A stretch of DNA of 17,029 nt from Pseudomonadota bacterium (GTDB lineage: Bacteria; Pseudomonadota; Gammaproteobacteria; Steroidobacterales; Steroidobacteraceae): NCBI GenBank assembly GCA_003242685.1, contig QGVD01000075.1, positions 1 through 17,029 of the forward strand, read 5' to 3'. The position numbers and the translations under genes are program-made. Position 1 is the first letter of the stretch. Each line of letters begins with the position of its first letter. The notes under the pieces were generated by a model. It made no database searches. It was given only the letters and a program-made list of their open reading frames with translations, and was not told where the DNA came from. This document shows, piece by piece, positions 15,538 through 17,029 of the stretch.

Positions 15538-16446
15538 ATGCTCAGGTCTAAGGTCTCCCGCCGGTTGCCGCCTCTGCACGCCCTCCGCGCGTTCGAAGCG
15601 ACGGCGCGGCACCTCAGCGTGAAGAAGGCCGCCGAGGAGCTGGCGGTCACGCCCACGGCGATCAGTCACCACATCCGCGCGTTGGAAGACTCACTCGGCG
15701 TGAAGCTCTTCGAGCGGCGCGCACGGTCCATCGAGCTGACCGCATATGGGCGGGAGCTGTACCCGACGCTGCGCGAGGGTTTCGACAAGCTGGCGGACGC
15801 TGTAGGCCGTGTGAAGAAGCGCAAGGTGCGCACGGTGGTCACACTGTCGGCGACCGTCGCGTTCACGGCCCGGTGGCTCGCGCCGCGTGTGCCGGCGTTT
15901 CACAGGGACAACCCGGACGTGGATCTGCGCCTGCACGCGAGCGACGAGGTCGTCGACCTGCGCTCGGGAGTCGCGGATGCGGCGATCCGGTACGGCCGTG
16001 GGGAGTACGAAGGCTGTGAAGCGGAGCCGCTGTTCGAAGACGAGTACGCTCCAGTCTGCAGCCCCCGGCTTCGCGTGCGCGAGCCGCGCGATCTCGCCAG
16101 ACACGCCATGATCCACTTCGAGTGGCGGAAGCGGCGCCGTGAGAATGCGACGTGGGAGCGCTGGTTGAAGGAAGCGCGGATGCCGGATCTCACGCCAAAA
16201 GCCGATCTCATCTTCACGGACGAGAGCCAGGCGATCCAGGCGGCCATAGCCGGGCACGGCGTCGCGCTCCTGAGCCGCGCGCTGGTCGCGGACGAGCTCG
16301 CGCGCGGCACGCTCGTGCAGCCCTTCGATCCCGCGCTCAGAATGGAAGGCTATCGGTACGCCTTCGTCTATCTGCCGGCGCGCAGGGATTCCGAGGCCGT
16401 CGAGGCGCTACGCGCCTGGATCCGGAAGGAGCTGTCGGACACGTGA
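15538..16446 (+). CDS. LysR-family regulator, GcvA-like
   Basis: 302-residue LysR-type transcriptional regulator of the GcvA-like subgroup. The winged helix-turn-helix lies at about 10-70: LPPLHALRAFEATARHLSVK, AAEELAVTPTAISHHIRALE, GVKLFERRARSIELTAYG. The substrate-binding domain from about 95 shows the GcvA hallmarks WLAPRVPAFHRDNPDVDLRL, DLRSGVADAAIRYGRG and GVALLSRALVADELARGTLV. Length is normal. It diverges from the RidA-family gene, the classic arrangement of a LysR regulator with its target, so it probably controls the RidA-cupin pair and itself (inference). It is convergent with the CoA-transferase fragment. The ligand is unknown; a link to glycine cleavage is not implied by the subgroup name. 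Confidence 0.95.
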   Translation: MLRSKVSRRLPPLHALRAFEATARHLSVKKAAEELAVTPTAISHHIRALEDSLGVKLFERRARSIELTAYGRELYPTLREGFDKLADAVGRVKKRKVRTVVTLSATVAFTARWLAPRVPAFHRDNPDVDLRLHASDEVVDLRSGVADAAIRYGRGEYEGCEAEPLFEDEYAPVCSPRLRVREPRDLARHAMIHFEWRKRRRENATWERWLKEARMPDLTPKADLIFTDESQAIQAAIAGHGVALLSRALVADELARGTLVQPFDPALRMEGYRYAFVYLPARRDSEAVEALRAWIRKELSDT

Positions 16447-16498
16447 GGCGAGCGGCGAGCACCGGCCGCAAGCGTCTTCTTCAGAGCCGGCGCTCGCC
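16447..16498. terminator. Two-part hairpin between convergent genes, candidate terminator
   Basis: GGCGAGCG (16447-16454) pairs perfectly with CGCTCGCC (16491-16498), and an inner stem CCGGC/GCCGG (16462-16466 with 16486-16490) stacks on it after a bulge. The hairpin fills the gap between the LysR stop and the CoA-transferase stop exactly. There is no T-tract. Confidence 0.35.
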
Positions 16499-16958
16499 CT
16501 AGGGCGCGGTGATCTCGCGCTGCTCCTGCTCGTCGAATCCGAGAGACGAGAGAACTTCGGCGGTGTGCGCGCCGAGCTTCGGAGGAGGCTCGTTCACGCC
16601 GGGGCCATCCTTGGAGAACATGAACCCGGCGTTCACGATGGCGCCTCTGCTGCCCTCCGGAAGCCCCGGGATGTCGAGATCGATACGCAGGTTCCGCTCT
16701 TCCAGCGCCGGAAGAGAGATCGCCTCGCCGACGCCGCGCACCATGCCGCAGGGAATGCCGGCGGCGCTCAGGCGCGCTTCCCATTCCTGAGCGGTTGCCT
16801 GGCGGAAGATCTCGCTCAGCTCGGCCCGCAGAGCCTGGGAGTTCCTGCGGCGCAGGTCCGGCGTGAGGAAGCGTTCGTCGGTGAGCCAGCGCTCGCAGCC
16901 GAGCTCGCGTGCGAGCTCCTCGAACTGCGACTGCTGGACTACGCCGAGTGAGATCTGC
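16499..16958 (-). CDS. CaiB/BaiF-family CoA-transferase, C-terminal fragment
   Basis: About 152 C-terminal residues of a family III (formyl-CoA transferase/carnitine dehydratase type) CoA-transferase; complete members have about 380-400. Visible features are LGVVQQSQFEELARELG, then RNSQALRAELSEIFRQATAQEWEARLSAAGIPCGMVR, GEAISLPALEERNL, and the C-terminal PPPKLGAHTAEVLSSLGFDEQE, the usual ending with the conserved G-x-HT. The frame reads well up to about 16955-16958. Beyond that the sequence changes abruptly into adapter-like DNA with an in-frame stop at 16997-16999. The gene is therefore cut by the contig edge and not necessarily broken in the organism. The ATG at 16744 is internal. The CoA acceptor cannot be told from this half. 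Confidence 0.85.
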
Positions 16959-17029
16959 CTGCCGTTTATCCCCTTCCCCAGCCCACGAGAACGGACTTAA
17001 ATACGTAATCCCGTCTTCTGTTTGAAAAA
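16958..17029 (+). other. Sequencing-adapter read-through (Nextera/Illumina i7), not genomic
   Basis: Read on the plus strand, the last ~70 bases follow the Nextera adapter order. First comes a degraded mosaic end (CTG at 16959, TTAT at 16966-16969). Then AGCCCACGAGA (16980-16990) matches exactly, then an 8-base index-like spacer (16993-17000), then a degraded P7 segment with CCGTCTTCTG (17011-17020) exact and TTTG, then a terminal A-run. Most differences are substitutions towards C or A, as in poor-quality read ends. Adapter sequence is from general knowledge; the alignment was made by eye. Confidence 0.88.

Noticed and set aside
15433..15672. 80-residue N-terminal extension of the RidA-family protein
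   Set aside because: The open frame extends upstream, but the extension crosses the LysR start, has no ribosome-binding site and is unlike any Rid protein; the ATG at 15432 has a good one.
16499..16744. Complete small protein of 81 residues
   Set aside because: The frame continues upstream with clear CoA-transferase sequence to the adapter boundary, so the ATG at 16744 is internal.

Overview
The window looks like one high-GC chromosomal contig from a Pseudomonadota bacterium, probably a soil or environmental member. The reasons are strong G/C third-position bias, a fused single-chain indolepyruvate ferredoxin oxidoreductase with a C-terminal DUF6537-type domain, several AraC/LysR regulators, and Tat-exported oxidoreductases. 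The genus cannot be fixed from the sequence. Both ends seem to be contig edges. The right-hand ~70 bases (about 16958-17029) are not genomic: they match an error-laden Nextera/Illumina i7 adapter read-through.

Layout. (1) 3-4347: indolepyruvate ferredoxin oxidoreductase (+), a convergent HdeD-like membrane protein (-), and tRNA-Phe(GAA) with its own promoter. (2) 4348-5438: a visibly lower-GC stretch with one small two-TM protein of unknown function and several imperfect hairpins but otherwise no gene. It is possibly an old insertion downstream of the tRNA. (3) 5439-9645: an AraC regulator diverging from a Tat-exported molybdopterin-binding dehydrogenase subunit, followed by a second AraC regulator. 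(4) 9759-14560: a Tat-signal aldo/keto reductase; then a tight operon of an alpha/beta-hydrolase (apparently internally deleted), a SnoaL-like protein and a second aldo/keto reductase; then a third, convergent AraC regulator (cupin type) and an NmrA-like NAD(P)-binding gene that is clearly a deletion remnant. (5) 14552-16446: a RidA-family/EutQ-like cupin gene pair on the minus strand, diverging from a GcvA-like LysR regulator. (6) 16499-16958: the C-terminal part of a CaiB/BaiF-type CoA-transferase, cut off by the adapter tail.

How the genes fit together. The middle block is a redox/detoxification neighbourhood: an aldehyde/isoquinoline-oxidoreductase-like subunit, two aldo/keto reductases, an NTF2-fold protein, a hydrolase and an NmrA-like reductase, with three AraC-family regulators interspersed. 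An 8-bp direct repeat with a 20-bp period upstream of the first aldo/keto reductase is a plausible AraC-type operator. Two genes in this block carry apparent large internal deletions that kept the reading frame. I found no CRISPR array, complete transposon, integrase or phage gene, and no convincing new multi-gene defence or mobile system. The most consequential observations are the adapter tail, the two in-frame deletion remnants, the RidA homologue lacking its catalytic arginine, and the orphan molybdopterin subunit.
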